Notes under the pieces: generated by a model | Databases searched by the model: none | The model's input: only the letters and a program-made list of their open reading frames with translations | What the model was told of the DNA's origin: nothing | Program-made: the position numbers and the translations under genes | Assembly: GCF_028745735.1 (NCBI RefSeq) | Contig: NZ_JAQZSM010000019.1 | Span: forward strand, 1-64,000 | Source: Roseinatronobacter alkalisoli | GTDB lineage: Bacteria; Pseudomonadota; Alphaproteobacteria; Rhodobacterales; Rhodobacteraceae | Length of the DNA stretch: 64,000 nucleotides | Reading direction: 5' to 3' | Part shown: positions 8,415 to 16,310 of the stretch, piece by piece | Position numbering within the stretch: position 1 is the stretch's first letter | Layout of the letters: each line of letters opens with the position of its first letter

Positions 8415-8716
8415 ATGATGTGATAATGGCTGCCCTCATACATGTGGCGCACCGATGCAAGGGCGTCCATCGCCGCAAGCCTGCGGTCGGATGCCAGCGC
8501 TTGCGCTATGGCGTCGCGGGTGGGGTAGTCGATTTCCTGAACAAGGAAGACATCCTCGCCGGGTTGCTCGGCTTCAAGCGGATGATAGAGGCGCACCGCC
8601 TGCGCGTGCAACATCTGCTGCCATGCCGGCAACAACCGCGTGCGAACAGCGTCATAAAAGGCGTCTTTCATCCCGTCATGGATGCGGCCGCGAAAAATAG
8701 CGCTGCGTGTGAACAT
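8399..8716 (-). CDS. Small dimeric alpha/beta-barrel (EthD/Dabb-like) protein, paralogue 1
   Basis: A 105-residue protein. Its pattern matches the product of 10604-10963 along the length: an opening beta strand (FTRSAIFRGRI versus FVRCAFFQGHV), a central PTRDAIAQAL versus PSREAIAEAL motif, and a closing H-Y/F-HI strand. This architecture fits the dimeric alpha/beta-barrel superfamily, whose members act as small isomerases, lactone-forming or ring-handling enzymes; no catalytic residue can be assigned. The ATG at 8716 is chosen because AAGGGAAA lies just upstream and the paralogue aligns from there; a longer reading to 8887 crosses the operator. It is divergent from the alpha/beta hydrolase gene across operator site 3. 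Confidence 0.65.
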   Translation of the reverse strand: MFTRSAIFRGRIHDGMKDAFYDAVRTRLLPAWQQMLHAQAVRLYHPLEAEQPGEDVFLVQEIDYPTRDAIAQALASDRRLAAMDALASVRHMYEGSHYHIIYQRL

Positions 8717-8762
8717 GATTTCCCTTTCATTCTTGTACAGATTCCACCGAATGGCTTGCATG

Positions 8763-8778
8763 TATGATAACGATATCA
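8763..8778. promoter_or_regulatory. LacI-type operator (site 3) overlapping a TATGAT -10
   Basis: TGATAACGATATCA at 8765-8778 is identical to site 4. TATGAT at 8763-8768 is a good -10 for the rightward hydrolase operon. It lies between the divergent starts at 8716 (minus) and 8819 (plus). Confidence 0.65.
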
Positions 8779-8818
8779 TAACCTGCTGCAAAGTCTGAAA
8801 CATATGGGAGCCGCCGGT

Positions 8819-9652
8819 ATGTCCAACAGTGACACCACGCTTTTCCTGGAGCTTGATCCGGATAACGCAATCCACGCGATCCACCACTCACCGCAGGGTG
8901 ACAAAGCGACATTCGTGTTCCTGAACTCCATGGGCGCGACAACACAAGTGTGGGAAGAAACCCTTGCGCCTGCACTGCGCGCACGGGGTTTCGGGACGCT
9001 CAGTTTTGATTATCGCGGACAGGGGAAGACACGGTTCGGCCCTGATGCGACCCTTACACCGGCAGAAATCATCTCTGATACGGGCACGGTTCTGGCACGT
9101 ATCGTACCCCGGCGGCCCATTCTGGTGGGGCTGTCGATTGGTGGGTTGTTCGGGGCTTCGGCCCTGCTGGCCGGGGCACAGGCGGAAGGGCTGGTGCTGA
9201 TCAATACATTGCGTAAACAGAATGCGCAGGTGGAATGGATCAATACGCTGGAAGAACGGCTGATCGGCATAGGAGGGATGCCCCTGGTGCTGGATGTGCT
9301 GCGCCCTGTCCTGTCGGGGGTGGACCAGTTGGAAAAGCTGCGCACGACCCATCTGCCGGAAGAAGGCTATACACCATGGCCCGCCGACCACCCGCGCAGG
9401 CGACTGGCCGAAGGTGTCAAACAGGCGCAATGGGATATTGCGTGGCAGGACCTTTCCTTGCCGGTGCTGGTCATGACGGGGCTGCAGGACAGGTTATTCC
9501 GCATTCAGCCCGATGTTGATGAACTGACGGCCCGCCTGCCCGATGCCCGCACAGTCACCTATGCGGATGGCGGACATTCCCTTCAGGCTGAACACCCCGA
9601 CAGCTTTGTTGCCGATCTGGCGGAATTCGCAGCCAGTCTGGGGGCCGCCTGA
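8819..9652 (+). CDS. Alpha/beta hydrolase (lactonase/esterase type)
   Basis: A 277-residue alpha/beta hydrolase. The nucleophile elbow GLSIGG places Ser near residue 106, TGLQDRLF carries the likely acid, and GGHSLQAEHP carries the catalytic His. NSMGATTQVWEE resembles the oxyanion-hole region of 3-oxoadipate enol-lactonase-like enzymes, so opening of a sugar lactone is attractive. An esterase or C-C hydrolase role is equally possible. The ATG at 8819 has GGGAG 7 nt upstream and is preferred to the in-frame ATG at 8804. Its stop shares a base with the next start (TGATG), so it is coupled to the aldo/keto reductase. Regulation is probably by operator site 3. Confidence 0.8.
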   Translation: MSNSDTTLFLELDPDNAIHAIHHSPQGDKATFVFLNSMGATTQVWEETLAPALRARGFGTLSFDYRGQGKTRFGPDATLTPAEIISDTGTVLARIVPRRPILVGLSIGGLFGASALLAGAQAEGLVLINTLRKQNAQVEWINTLEERLIGIGGMPLVLDVLRPVLSGVDQLEKLRTTHLPEEGYTPWPADHPRRRLAEGVKQAQWDIAWQDLSLPVLVMTGLQDRLFRIQPDVDELTARLPDARTVTYADGGHSLQAEHPDSFVADLAEFAASLGAA

Positions 9653-10599
9653 TGGATAAACGCCGCCTGATGGGCACAGATCTGGATGTTTCGGTCATCT
9701 GCTATGGCCCGATGCGGGCACCGCAGGCACATGATGACCCGGCGGTCAGGCAACACCAGCGCGCCATGGAAGTGGCGATTGAACGAGGTGTGAACCTTAT
9801 TCATTCCAGCTATGAATATGGCGTCCGGTGGCTGATGACGCCGGTTCTGCGCAACCACCCGGAACGGCATGACCTGCTGCATGTCATCAAGGCACCGGTC
9901 CCCGATTGGGACGATGACGGGTTCGACCCGGCGAAGCTGGAAGCGCGCATTGACGATGCGCTGCGCGAATTATGCACCGACCGCATCGCGTTGGTGCAAT
10001 GGATGTGGCGCTGTCGTCCACATGAAGAAGCCCCGCGCCTGACGCTGCTTGCAAAAATCCGCGATGCTGTGGGTGAATGTTTTGAACGCTTGCGCGACAA
10101 GGGAAAGGTCGCCCATATGGGCTGCTTTCCTTATTTCCCGCAAAGCGCCGGGGCCGCGCTGGACATCCCCGGCAACCGCGCGCTGATTGCCTATTACAAC
10201 CCGATTGAGATGGAAATGCGCCCCCTTATTCAGGACGCCGCCGCGCGTGGTCAGGGTTTTCTTGCGATCCGTCCGCTTTATGAGGGCGTGCTGACCAGCC
10301 GCTATGCAGACCACGCCGCACTACCCCGCGAACACAGGCTGGCAAAGCCGAAATACGCCACCGCCTTTGCCCATCGCGCCCGGCTTGCCGCCGTGCTGCC
10401 CGAAGCCGCTGCAGACATGACGCGCTTTGCAATCCGTTTTCCGTTGCTGACGGCAAGTTGCGCCAGTGTCATCGTCGGGCTGAACAGCGAAGCGCAGGTG
10501 CATGAGCTATGTGACCACGCACAGGGTGTGCGGCCAGATGATGTGACCGTGGCGCGCGTGAAACGGGTTTTCGACGAGATGTCCCAACAGGAAGGGTGA
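9652..10599 (+). CDS. Aldo/keto reductase family protein
   Basis: A 315-residue TIM-barrel aldo/keto reductase. Recognisable segments are RRLMGTDLDVSVICYGPMR at the N-terminus, GVNLIHSSYEYG with the likely catalytic Tyr, and VIKAP with Lys. The usual histidine after strand 4 is not obvious: the region reads LVQWMWRCRPH, so activity may be altered. It is translationally coupled to the hydrolase before it and followed after 4 bp by the second small-barrel gene. Likely reaction is NAD(P)H-dependent oxidoreduction of a sugar or keto acid; the substrate is not assignable. Confidence 0.75.
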   Translation: MDKRRLMGTDLDVSVICYGPMRAPQAHDDPAVRQHQRAMEVAIERGVNLIHSSYEYGVRWLMTPVLRNHPERHDLLHVIKAPVPDWDDDGFDPAKLEARIDDALRELCTDRIALVQWMWRCRPHEEAPRLTLLAKIRDAVGECFERLRDKGKVAHMGCFPYFPQSAGAALDIPGNRALIAYYNPIEMEMRPLIQDAAARGQGFLAIRPLYEGVLTSRYADHAALPREHRLAKPKYATAFAHRARLAAVLPEAAADMTRFAIRFPLLTASCASVIVGLNSEAQVHELCDHAQGVRPDDVTVARVKRVFDEMSQQEG

Positions 10600-10603
10600 C
10601 CGG

Positions 10604-10963
10604 ATGTTTGTGCGATGTGCGTTTTTTCAGGGTCATGTGAAGCCCGGCAAGCAAGACGCCTTTGATGCCCATATCAAGGCAGAACTTCATGCGCTTTGGA
10701 CACGTTTTCCCCATGTGCAGGAAGTCCGCCTTCTGCGCGAGGTGGAAAGCGACCGTCCAGACACGCATCTGGAACTGGTCATCGCGATGAAATTCCCGTC
10801 GCGCGAAGCAATTGCCGAAGCGCTTGATTCAGATATCCGCTATGCCAGCAAGGCCGCATCGCAAGCCCTGTTTGACATGTTCGACGGGCATGTATTCCAT
10901 ATCGTTTTCGCAGCCGATCAATTGCCGATCCCGACAGGTGTGCTTGTCGGCAGACCGGCCTGA
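10604..10963 (+). CDS. Small dimeric alpha/beta-barrel (EthD/Dabb-like) protein, paralogue 2
   Basis: A 119-residue protein sharing the layout of the 105-residue protein at 8399-8716: an N-terminal strand FVRCAFFQGHV, a Lys/Ala-rich helix, PSREAIAEALDSD, and a closing VFHIVF strand. It has an extra C-terminal tail of about 12 residues. Two copies in one regulon, each beside different enzymes, suggest a heteromer or two successive steps on related intermediates. It lies 4 bp after the aldo/keto reductase and 16 bp before the SDR start, within one plus-strand operon. Confidence 0.68.
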   Translation: MFVRCAFFQGHVKPGKQDAFDAHIKAELHALWTRFPHVQEVRLLREVESDRPDTHLELVIAMKFPSREAIAEALDSDIRYASKAASQALFDMFDGHVFHIVFAADQLPIPTGVLVGRPA

Positions 10964-10979
10964 ACAGGAGATGACGCAG

Positions 10980-11726
10980 ATGACAGAAACCAAAGTCGTT
11001 CTGATTACCGGGGCCAGTCAGGGGATCGGGCGTGCCTGCGCGAATGCGTTTCTGGCCGCCGGGCATCATGTTGTTCTGGCAGCGCGCGGTCGTGCCGGGC
11101 TGGACGCAGTTGCGGCCGCAGCACCCGAACGCGCGATGGTGCATCCATGCGATGTATCCAGCCCCGAACAGGTGGATGGGTTGTTTGCAGCCATTCAGGA
11201 CCGTTTCGGGCGGCTGGATGTAGTGTTCAACAATGCGGGCATCAGCCTGCCGGCAACCGAAATCGCCGATATTTCATGGGAAGACTGGCGGCGCGTTGTT
11301 TCAGTCAACCTTGACGGGGCGTTTCTGATCGCGCGGGGGGCATTCGCCATGATGCGTGCGCAAGACCCCAAAGGCGGGCGGATCATCAATAACGGTTCAA
11401 TCTCGGCGCATGTGCCGCGCGTGGGGTCGGTGCCCTATACCACCACCAAAACCGCCATTACCGGGCTGACGCGCACTTTGTCGCTGGACGGGCGCAAGCA
11501 TGACATCGCTTGCGGGCAGATCGATATCGGCAACGCCGCATCCGACATGACCGAAGCGATGGGCAAGGGTGTTCCCCAAGCCGACGGCACATTGCGACCA
11601 GAACCGGTGATGGATGTGGCGCATGTGGCAGACGCCGTATTGCACATGGCAAACTTGCCGCTGGAAACGAATGTGCAGTTCATGACCATCATGGCCACCA
11701 AAATGCCCTATGTCGGTCGCGGATAG
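10980..11726 (+). CDS. SDR family oxidoreductase
   Basis: A classical short-chain dehydrogenase of 248 residues. TGASQGIG is the cofactor site, NNAGIS follows, and the Ser of NGSISAH with YTTTKTA gives the Ser-Tyr-Lys catalytic set. The ATG at 10980 has AGGAG at 10966-10970, a 9-nt spacer; the ATG at 10971 abuts that site and is unlikely. It is the last gene of the hydrolase operon. Its 3' end overlaps the convergent ketopantoate-reductase-like gene by 19 bp. It likely oxidises a hydroxyl of the substrate, opposite or prior to the aldo/keto reductase (inference). Confidence 0.8.
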   Translation: MTETKVVLITGASQGIGRACANAFLAAGHHVVLAARGRAGLDAVAAAAPERAMVHPCDVSSPEQVDGLFAAIQDRFGRLDVVFNNAGISLPATEIADISWEDWRRVVSVNLDGAFLIARGAFAMMRAQDPKGGRIINNGSISAHVPRVGSVPYTTTKTAITGLTRTLSLDGRKHDIACGQIDIGNAASDMTEAMGKGVPQADGTLRPEPVMDVAHVADAVLHMANLPLETNVQFMTIMATKMPYVGRG

Positions 11727-12691
11727 CACCCTGCGGTCTGCGCGGCCAGCACCACCAGCGGCAGTACGACATCCAGCACCGGCGTTGCCACCCCTGCCCC
11801 GCGCGCGAAATGCTGGACGATCCGCAGCATGGAATCGATTTCCATCGGGCGCCCAAGGTCGAAATCCTGCCGCATGGATGGCACCTGCAGCGCGCCTTTG
11901 CCCGGTGCAATGACCTGATCAACGTCATCCGCAAGCCCGTCAAAACCATGGCTGCGGGCGACATCCGCCCCTTCCAGAAACAGCGCGCGGGCCAGGCGCG
12001 CGGTGTCCGGCATCTGGTTGATTTCGCGCACGCGCGCGCCGGTCAGCACCGATATCGGGGCTGATGACAGGTTGCGCAGCAATTTGTGCCACATCTGATA
12101 GCGGATGTCCCCGGTATGCGTGAATTCCACGCGCGCGCTGCACAGGCTTGCGGCCAGATTTTCAGACAGGTCCGACGGCACCGGGCCACCGATGGCAAAC
12201 CGGTTTGTCGCACTTCGGTTCTGGACAACACCCGGCGCAACGACCTGATTGGTGGCATAGATGATCGCGCCCTGAATCTGCGTCGCATCAAGCAAGCCCG
12301 CCAGAACCGCGCCGGGGTCCAGCAACGTGCAATCCAGCGGCCGGTCATGCGGCTGGAACCCGACGCCATACCACCAGAACACGCCATTCATGGCCATGAT
12401 GATGGGACAGTCGCGCAGATACGCGGGCAGGCCGCTGATGACCTGCGCCAGCGCCGGGGCCTTCAGCGTGGAAATCAGGACATCCTGCGGCCCAAGTTGC
12501 ACGGGATCATCCGTTGCGTGAAGGCGGATTACGGTTTCCTGCCCTGACGGGTCGCGCAGGCAAAGCCCGTTTGCCCGTATGGCATCCAGATGCGGACCGC
12601 GTACCAGTATCGACACATCATGCCCGGCTTCTGACAATGCGACAGCAAGCAATCCGCCTGTCGCCCCTGCGCCCAAAATTGCAACCCGCAT
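11708..12691 (-). CDS. 2-dehydropantoate 2-reductase family protein (PanE/ApbA-like)
   Basis: A 327-residue protein with the PanE/ApbA layout: N-terminal GAGATGG nucleotide site, STLKAPALAQ, then the C-terminal helical domain with WHKLLRN supplying the likely catalytic Lys and PMEIDSM the conserved Glu. True PanE makes pantoate. Paralogues like this, embedded in catabolic clusters, usually reduce other 2-keto acids, so housekeeping pantothenate synthesis is unlikely here. The ATG at 12691 is the conserved start; the longer reading to 12754 runs into the promoter. It is divergent from the ABC importer operon across operator site 4. Confidence 0.78.
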   Translation of the reverse strand: MRVAILGAGATGGLLAVALSEAGHDVSILVRGPHLDAIRANGLCLRDPSGQETVIRLHATDDPVQLGPQDVLISTLKAPALAQVISGLPAYLRDCPIIMAMNGVFWWYGVGFQPHDRPLDCTLLDPGAVLAGLLDATQIQGAIIYATNQVVAPGVVQNRSATNRFAIGGPVPSDLSENLAASLCSARVEFTHTGDIRYQMWHKLLRNLSSAPISVLTGARVREINQMPDTARLARALFLEGADVARSHGFDGLADDVDQVIAPGKGALQVPSMRQDFDLGRPMEIDSMLRIVQHFARGAGVATPVLDVVLPLVVLAAQTAGCYPRPT

Positions 12692-12730
12692 TTCATGCTC
12701 CGTCTTCGTGTGAACAACCGAATAATTGCA

Positions 12731-12769
12731 TTGACATGACCTGTCCTCATCCACATGATAACGATATCA
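12731..12769 (+). promoter_or_regulatory. ABC importer promoter with LacI-type operator (site 4)
   Basis: TTGACA (12731-12736) and CATGAT (12754-12759) have a 17-bp spacer. The exact dyad TGATAACGATATCA occupies 12756-12769 and overlaps the -10, as at site 2. The binding-protein gene starts at 12850 and the divergent PanE-like gene at 12691. Confidence 0.65.
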
Positions 12770-12849
12770 GTGACCATGTAAAACAGGTTTCCAGACATTC
12801 TGCGAAAAACAACTGTCACAAGGCGCCGATGCTTTTGGAGGAGGAAAAC

Positions 12850-14430
12850 ATGAAACTAACAAGAATAGCCGGTGTCAGCCTGGCGGTATTGCTTGGCACA
12901 ACTGTCCTGACATCCGCACAGACCATTACCGTGGCGATGTCACCCCCATCCGTTGAAACCAACCGTTACTGGAACACGCCGGGCGATTTCAATCTTGGCC
13001 CCGCCATGCAAGGGCTGGTCGGCCATGATCCTGTTACCGGAATGTATGATAACAGCGGTCTTGCCGAAAGCTGGTCGCATAATGACGATTTCACCGAATG
13101 GACCTTCACCCTGCATGAAGGTGCTGAATTTCATTTCGGCTATGGCCCTGTCACGGCGGCGGATGTGGTTCATAGCCACACCCTGCACACCGGCGAGGAC
13201 AGCACCCTGATCGGGGTGGCGCAACTGAAAGATGTTGCGGTCGAAGCGCTGGATGAACGCACCGTCAAATTCACCCTGCCGCGCCCCCAGATCGATTTTC
13301 TGTTCGCCCATGGTGGTCGCGGATCGTTGGTGATTTACAGCAAGGCCCAGTATGATGCGGAAGGGCTGGAAGGATATGATACCCGGCCCGCAGGAACAGG
13401 CGAATTCCAGTTTGTGGCGCGGAATATCGGCCAGGGTCTGACTTTTGAACGGGTTGAGAACCACTGGTCCGGTCGCGATGCCGAAGTAGAGCGGCTGGTT
13501 CTGCGTTTCATCGGCGAACCAGCCACCGCGCTGGCCACACTTTTGTCGCGCGAGGCGGACATGGCCGTGCTGCCGCGCGAATTGCAGCCCGATGCCATTA
13601 ACGCAGGGTTTGAAGCAATAGGGTCATCCAATGCTGCCAACCAGACGGCGATGTTGTTCAATGGCACCTTCCTGACAGAAGGTGATGACAAGCTGGACCC
13701 GACGCTGCCATGGCTGGACATTCGCATCCGCGAAGCCATCAACCGCGCGATTGACCGCGAAGCAGTGATTGATGTGCTCTATGACGGGCGCGCATCCATC
13801 CTGCCGGTCTTTGGCATGGACCCGCGTCACGAAGGGTACCGTGAAGATCTGGCAGAGATGTTCGAGGAGTATTACGGGTATGACCCGGAACGCGCCATGG
13901 CGCTGATGGCCGAAGCCGGGTATCCGCAGGATTTTGAAAATCCGGTCATTCCGATCCTGTCGTCAAATCTGGCCGGCAACCCCGAATTCCCCACCATGGC
14001 CGAACTGATGCAGGTCTTTCTGGATGAAGTCGGGTTCCAGACCGAGATTGTGGAACTGGACTGGGCGGGGCTTGGCGCGCTGCGCCGCGCGCGCGAAGCC
14101 AGATTGTTCCACCCGATGCGCAACATGCCCGTCAAGCCAAGCGCGGTTGGCATCGGCAATTACTACGCCAGTTCGGGTCGTCCGAACGTCAATTATGAAG
14201 ATCCGGTGATAGAGGAGTTGAACACCCTCTATGCGGCGTCAACCGACCCGCAGGAACGAGAGGAGCTTGCAGGCCGGATATTCCAGCAGGCGTTTGAGCA
14301 ATACGCGGTTGCACCGCTGGCCAGCCTGTCCGCTGAAATCATGGTCAACCCTGAAACAGTTGCGGGCTGGACCTTTCCGGGTGTCACCTCGGCAGGGATA
14401 AGCCATTTCAATCTGATTGAACCGCAGTAA
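12850..14430 (+). CDS. ABC transporter substrate-binding protein, family 5 (peptide/oligosaccharide type)
   Basis: A 526-residue lipid-free periplasmic protein with a Sec signal peptide ending near residue 23 (TVLTSA before QTITVAM). Family-5 features are present: ESWSHNDDFTEWTFTLHEGAEFHFG in lobe I and IREAINRAIDREAVIDVLY later. These proteins usually bind di- or oligopeptides but also opines, oligosaccharides or glycosylated compounds. Control by the same operator as the sugar-acid genes argues for a carbohydrate-derived ligand (inference). The ATG at 12850 follows a GGAGGAGG Shine-Dalgarno; the upstream open reading to 12514 is not supported. A hairpin separates it from the permease gene. 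Confidence 0.9.
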   Translation: MKLTRIAGVSLAVLLGTTVLTSAQTITVAMSPPSVETNRYWNTPGDFNLGPAMQGLVGHDPVTGMYDNSGLAESWSHNDDFTEWTFTLHEGAEFHFGYGPVTAADVVHSHTLHTGEDSTLIGVAQLKDVAVEALDERTVKFTLPRPQIDFLFAHGGRGSLVIYSKAQYDAEGLEGYDTRPAGTGEFQFVARNIGQGLTFERVENHWSGRDAEVERLVLRFIGEPATALATLLSREADMAVLPRELQPDAINAGFEAIGSSNAANQTAMLFNGTFLTEGDDKLDPTLPWLDIRIREAINRAIDREAVIDVLYDGRASILPVFGMDPRHEGYREDLAEMFEEYYGYDPERAMALMAEAGYPQDFENPVIPILSSNLAGNPEFPTMAELMQVFLDEVGFQTEIVELDWAGLGALRRAREARLFHPMRNMPVKPSAVGIGNYYASSGRPNVNYEDPVIEELNTLYAASTDPQEREELAGRIFQQAFEQYAVAPLASLSAEIMVNPETVAGWTFPGVTSAGISHFNLIEPQ

Positions 14431-14448
14431 AGCGCATGCGCAATCGTT

Positions 14449-14488
14449 AAGAAGGGGGCCGTTCCCGCCAAAAAGGTGCGGCCTTCTT
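14449..14488 (+). terminator. Imperfect intercistronic hairpin after ABC binding-protein gene
   Basis: AAGAAGG...CCG at 14449-14461 pairs with CGGCCTTCTT at 14479-14488, giving 10 pairs with a 3-nt bulge and a C-rich run after it. It lies between the binding-protein and permease genes, the same position as the hairpins at 6528, 52030 and 63943. Confidence 0.4.
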
Positions 14489-14523
14489 CCCCCCTCTTTA
14501 CTCATAATAGGTCATGCCCTGTC

Positions 14524-15444
14524 ATGCTGACTTTCCTGTTCAAGCGCACCCTTTATGCCCTGATCTCATTGCTTGTGATCACGTTGATCGTGTTCAGTCT
14601 TAGCCATCTTTCGGGAAACCCGCTTGATGCGCTTTTGCCTGATGATGCGACCCCGCAACAGATCGAACAGGTGACCCGGCATCTGGGTCTGGACCGTCCG
14701 ATCTGGGTGCAATACCTGACATTTCTGCAAAACGCGGCGATGGGCGATTTCGGCGACAGCCTGAAATGGAAAGGGCAAACCGCCGCAGAAGTGGTGTGGG
14801 AACGTTTGCCTGCCACCCTGCAACTGGGCGGACTGGCCCTTCTGATCAGTATTGTCGTGGCCCTGCCGCTGGGTGTTATGGCCGCTGTTTACAAGAACAC
14901 TGCACTGGATGCCGTGGCGACAGTCATCGCGCTGCTGGGCCAGTCCCTGCCGGCATTCTGGCTGGGGCTGGTGCTGATGTGGATATTCGCGGTGATGCTG
15001 GGCTGGTTTCCGACATCGGGCTATGGCGGGTTGTCGCATATGATCCTGCCTGCGGTCGCAATGGCGTGGTTTCAGGTGGCAGCCCTTACGCGGCTTACAC
15101 GGTCTGCAATGCTGGAAGTGCTGGACGCGGAATACATCAAACTGGCGCGCGTGAAGGGCGTGCGGGAACGGCGGGTGGTCTGGAAACATGCGTTCCGCAA
15201 TGCCGCGATTGTGCCGGTAACTTATTTCGGGGTGCTTGCAGGGTCTTTGCTGACCGGCTCCGTCGTGATCGAGACCGTGTTCAACTGGCCGGGCACCGGC
15301 TGGCTGGCGATCACGGCCATTCAGGGACGCGATTTTCCTGTGGTGCAGACCGTGGTTCTGTTCTTCGCCGTGCTGTTCCTGCTGGCGAATCTGATTGTCG
15401 ATATCCTGTATGCGCTGATTGATCCGCGCATCCGCAACACCTGA
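14524..15444 (+). CDS. ABC transporter permease (DppB/OppB type)
   Basis: A 306-residue inner-membrane permease with six helices. The N-terminal LFKRTLYALISLLVITLIVF and the DNPLDALLP-like loop (GNPLDALLPDDATPQQIEQ) are typical DppB. The EAA coupling loop reads EYIKLARVKGVRERRVVWKH. It pairs with the next permease to form the channel. The ATG at 14524 gives the standard DppB N-terminus; the in-frame ATG at 14476 lies in the hairpin region. Confidence 0.9.
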   Translation: MLTFLFKRTLYALISLLVITLIVFSLSHLSGNPLDALLPDDATPQQIEQVTRHLGLDRPIWVQYLTFLQNAAMGDFGDSLKWKGQTAAEVVWERLPATLQLGGLALLISIVVALPLGVMAAVYKNTALDAVATVIALLGQSLPAFWLGLVLMWIFAVMLGWFPTSGYGGLSHMILPAVAMAWFQVAALTRLTRSAMLEVLDAEYIKLARVKGVRERRVVWKHAFRNAAIVPVTYFGVLAGSLLTGSVVIETVFNWPGTGWLAITAIQGRDFPVVQTVVLFFAVLFLLANLIVDILYALIDPRIRNT

Positions 15445-15460
15445 TACGGGGAATTACACC

Positions 15461-16300
15461 ATGAGCCGACGCGCCTTGCGCCGCTTGCCGCTTGTCCCGA
15501 TTTTACTGTTGTTTCTGGTGCTGATTATTCCTGCGTTTCTTGCAACATGGATCGCGCCGCATGACCCCTATATCAGCAACCTGCGGGCACGGTTGCAGCC
15601 GCCCGTCGGGTTCGGGGGAAGCTGGGATTACCCGCTGGGGACCGACCGGCTGGGCCGCTGCATGCTCAGTCGTATCCTGCACGGTGCCAAATATGCGCTG
15701 GGAATATCGATGGTTGGCATTGCCATTGGTGCTATTCTTGGCACCGCGCTCGGGCTGATTTCGGGATATCTGCGCGGTTGGGTCGATGTCATCATCATGC
15801 GGCTTGTGGATATCACCTTCGCGCTGCCATCGATCCTGCTGGCACTGGCGCTGGCTGCAATCTCCGGTCCAAGTCTGGGGTTGGTGGTGCTGGTGGTCGT
15901 GTTCGTGATCTGGGGTTTCTTCGCGCGACAGGTGCGGGCGGAAACCCTGTCCCTGCGCGAGCGGGACTTCGTAGCCCGTGCCCGTGTCGCAGGTGCATCG
16001 GGCGGGCGTATCGTGCTGCGCTACATCCTGCCCAATATCATGAATACCATCATTGTTCTGGCCACGTTGCAGATTGGTGTCGTCATCATTCTGGAAGCAA
16101 CACTGTCCTTCCTTGGTATTGGCATTCCGCGCCCGGCCCCGGCATGGGGATTGCTGGTCGCGGACGGGCGGCAACTGATCGTGTCGAACTGGTGGATATC
16201 GCTTTTCCCTGGTCTTGCGATCCTGCTGACTGTGCTGTCGGTCAACCTGATCGGGGACTGGCTGCGCGACTGGCTGGACCCGAAGCTGCGGCAGGCATGA
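15461..16300 (+). CDS. ABC transporter permease (DppC/OppC type)
   Basis: A 279-residue permease. It has a basic N-terminus (MSRRALRRLP), a periplasmic segment with HPLGTD-like YPLGTDRLGRCMLSRILHGAKYAL, and the coupling loop DFVARARVAGASGGRIVLR. The order B-C-D-F follows the dipeptide importer standard. GGGGAA lies about 8 nt before the ATG at 15461. It is co-transcribed with the gene before it (16-bp gap) and the ATPase after it (10-bp gap). Confidence 0.9.
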   Translation: MSRRALRRLPLVPILLLFLVLIIPAFLATWIAPHDPYISNLRARLQPPVGFGGSWDYPLGTDRLGRCMLSRILHGAKYALGISMVGIAIGAILGTALGLISGYLRGWVDVIIMRLVDITFALPSILLALALAAISGPSLGLVVLVVVFVIWGFFARQVRAETLSLRERDFVARARVAGASGGRIVLRYILPNIMNTIIVLATLQIGVVIILEATLSFLGIGIPRPAPAWGLLVADGRQLIVSNWWISLFPGLAILLTVLSVNLIGDWLRDWLDPKLRQA

Positions 16301-16310
16301 GGATAGTGTC

